The notes under the pieces are model-generated. The model ran no database searches, was not told the origin of the DNA, and saw only the letters and a list, made by a program, of their open reading frames with translations. Made by a program: the position numbers and the translations under genes. A stretch of 64,000 nt of DNA from Betaproteobacteria bacterium (GTDB lineage Bacteria; Pseudomonadota; Gammaproteobacteria; Burkholderiales; Burkholderiaceae_C). Position 1 is the first letter of the stretch. Every line of letters starts with the position of its first letter. Shown here one piece after another: positions 61,486 through 64,000 of the stretch. Where the stretch lies: positions 434,001 to 498,000 of the forward strand of contig JADJWD010000007.1 in NCBI GenBank assembly GCA_016716535.1, read 5' to 3'.

Positions 61486-62156
61486 CACGCGGCTCCCTTC
61501 TTCAGCTTGACCTTCACGGCCGGGCGCACGACGACGTGGCCGTTCTTCGCGCCGGGCACGGCACCCTTGACGAGCAGCAGCGAGCGGGCCTCGTCGACAC
61601 GCACGATGTCGAGGTTCTGCGTCGTGACCGTCTCGTCGCCCATGTGCCCGGTCATCTTCTTGCCGGGGAACACGCGGCCGGGGTCCTGCGCCATCGAAAT
61701 CGAGCCGGGCACGTTGTGCGAGCGGCTGTTGCCGTGGCTGGCGCGCTGCGAGCCGAAGTTGTGGCGCTTGATCGTGCCGGCGAAGCCCTTGCCGATCGAC
61801 GTGCCCTGCACGTCGACCTGCTGGCCGGCGGCGAACATCGTCACCGGCAGCACGGAGCCCGGCTGGTGCTGGCCGGCCACCTCGGCGGTGACGCGGAATT
61901 CCTTCAGCACCTCGCCGGCCTCGACACCGGCCTTGGCCAGGTGCCCCGCTTCGGGCTTGTTGACGCGGCTCGCCTTGCGCTTGCCGTAGGCCACCTGGAG
62001 GGCGTTGTAGCCGTCGGTGGCGCTGGTCTTGACCTGCGTGACGCGGTTGTTGGACACGTCCAGCACCGTCACGGGGATGGCGTCGCCATCGTCCGTGAAG
62101 ATGCGCATCATGCCCACCTTGCGACCGAGCAGGCCGAGCTGTTCGCTCAGACTCAT
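61485..62156 (-). CDS. rplC: Ribosomal protein L3
   Basis: 223 residues: GLLGRKVGMMRIFTDDGDAI, GKGFAGTIKRHNFGSQRASH and GRVFPGKKMTGHMGDETVTT, all standard. The methylated Gln of L3 falls in the conserved central loop. Preceded by an unusual 186-base gap to rpsJ. Confidence 0.98.
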   Translation of the reverse strand: MSLSEQLGLLGRKVGMMRIFTDDGDAIPVTVLDVSNNRVTQVKTSATDGYNALQVAYGKRKASRVNKPEAGHLAKAGVEAGEVLKEFRVTAEVAGQHQPGSVLPVTMFAAGQQVDVQGTSIGKGFAGTIKRHNFGSQRASHGNSRSHNVPGSISMAQDPGRVFPGKKMTGHMGDETVTTQNLDIVRVDEARSLLLVKGAVPGAKNGHVVVRPAVKVKLKKGAA

Positions 62157-62294
62157 GGGTCAATCTCCGGCCCCTTCACCAGCGAAGGATCGAGAGCCTT
62201 GTTCACGTACCCGACATCGATTGGCCGGGGCGGACCGCCTGCGCTTCCTTGCCCGAGGTCGCTGAAGCTGCTCGAACGAGGGAACCGGCGAATG

Positions 62295-62322
62295 AGCTTT
62301 CCCCGCCGGGGCGAGGAAAGCT
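62295..62322 (-). promoter_or_regulatory. Strong hairpin between rpsJ and rplC
   Basis: The minus-strand RNA folds AGCTTTCC with GGAAAGCT (8 perfect pairs), extended by a U-G pair and CGCC/GGCG to about 13 pairs. It stands in the 186-base rpsJ-rplC gap, 139 bases before rplC. There is no T-run. A -10-like TATACT (62327-62332) lies just upstream, without a clear -35 box. Possible attenuator, protein-binding leader or processing site. Confidence 0.45.
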
Positions 62323-62326
62323 GCGA

Positions 62327-62332
62327 AGTATA
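62327..62332 (-). promoter_or_regulatory. Possible -10 box upstream of rplC
   Basis: TATACT on the minus strand, eleven bases after the rpsJ stop, is notable in G/C-rich DNA. No good -35 box is found 16-18 bases upstream (that stretch is the rpsJ end), so a promoter is only possible. Confidence 0.25.
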
Positions 62333-62342
62333 GCCGAACTGC

Positions 62343-62657
62343 TTACTGGAGCTTGATTTCGACGTCGACGCCGGCCGGCAGGTCGAGCTTCATCAGCGCG
62401 TCCACGGTCTTGTCGGTCGGGTCGACGATGTCCATCAGGCGCTGGTGCGTGCGGATCTCGAACTGGTCGCGGCTCGTCTTGTTGACGTGCGGCGAGCGCA
62501 GGATGTCGAAGCGCTGCATTCGCGTGGGCAGCGGCACCGGGCCCTTGACGATGGCGCCGGTGCGCTTGGCGGTGTCGACGATCTCCAGCGCGCTCTGGTC
62601 GATCAGCTTGTAGTCGAACGCCTTCAGGCGGATGCGGATCTTCTGCTTGGTGGCCAT
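62343..62657 (-). CDS. rpsJ: Ribosomal protein S10
   Basis: 104 residues: KQKIRIRLKAFDYKLIDQSA and GPVPLPTRMQRFDILRSPHV. S10 (NusE) also takes part in antitermination. It follows tuf by 12 bases, the fusA-tuf-rpsJ order common in betaproteobacteria. Confidence 0.98.
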   Translation of the reverse strand: MATKQKIRIRLKAFDYKLIDQSALEIVDTAKRTGAIVKGPVPLPTRMQRFDILRSPHVNKTSRDQFEIRTHQRLMDIVDPTDKTVDALMKLDLPAGVDVEIKLQ

Positions 62658-62669
62658 GGCACTGGGTCC

Positions 62670-63860
<1,191 letters not shown>

Positions 63861-63977
63861 TTCCTGACCTCGTCGATAAAGAGCTTGCCCGTGGGTCTGT
63901 TTAAGGTTTCCCCGGCATCCGTAGGAGTCGCCTGCCACGGGCAGCAGGCGCGGGCGCCGGGAAGACCGATTGCGTTC

Positions 63978-64000
63978 TTACTTCCCGCGTGCGGTGATGA
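63978..64000 (-). CDS. fusA: Tail of elongation factor G
   Basis: The last seven codons of a minus-strand frame (ending ITARGK and TAA at 63978-63980) are cut by the window edge. The residues fit the usual EF-G end, and the place directly upstream of tuf is where fusA lies. The call rests mainly on gene order. Confidence 0.6.

Overview
The window is very GC-rich DNA with dense coding and frequent 1-4 base gene overlaps. The order fusA-tuf-rpsJ-rplC...rplQ and the protein sequences point to a betaproteobacterium, most likely of the order Burkholderiales; I cannot fix the genus from sequence alone.

Layout. (1) 1-4941: the tail of a probable IclR-type regulator, a DUF2231 membrane protein coupled to a PQQ-type sorbosone dehydrogenase, an initiator tRNA-Met (minus strand), and a LuxR-type response regulator followed by a hybrid histidine kinase. 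(2) 5132-27393, plus strand: a type VI secretion (T6SS) operon, tssA-tssB-tssC-hcp-hcp2-tagJ-tssE-tssF-tssG-tssH. After it come a TPR-methyltransferase, a papain-like protease, vgrG, a DUF6484 protein, a second papain-like protease, a DUF2169 adaptor, a thiolase-like protein, a PAAR-HNH nuclease effector, its likely immunity protein and a TIGR02270 protein. (3) 27480-34943, minus strand: a two-partner secretion pair whose 1890-residue exoprotein ends in a caspase-like protease domain with an intact His/Cys pair, followed by a plus-strand SPOR lipoprotein. (4) 35989-46805: T6SS regulation and membrane complex, namely tagH (frameshifted here) and pppA on plus, and tssJ-tssK-tssL-tssM-tagF on minus. 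(5) 46924-64000, minus strand: the ribosomal superoperon from fusA (only its tail) to rplQ, interrupted between the S10 and spc parts by a peroxiredoxin gene that has its own terminators and is followed by a strong promoter.

All thirteen core T6SS genes (tssA-M) are present, plus PAAR, TagJ and the TagF/PppA/TagH regulatory set; no PpkA-type kinase is in the window. The most unusual features are the secreted caspase-like exoprotein lying inside the T6SS locus, and the methyltransferase and two cysteine proteases that form one transcription unit with tssH and vgrG.

Three genes (tagH, rplN, rpsC) each carry a one-base indel in a G/C-only stretch. Two of these are essential ribosomal genes, so base-calling error is the likeliest explanation and reading frames in this sequence should be treated with that in mind.
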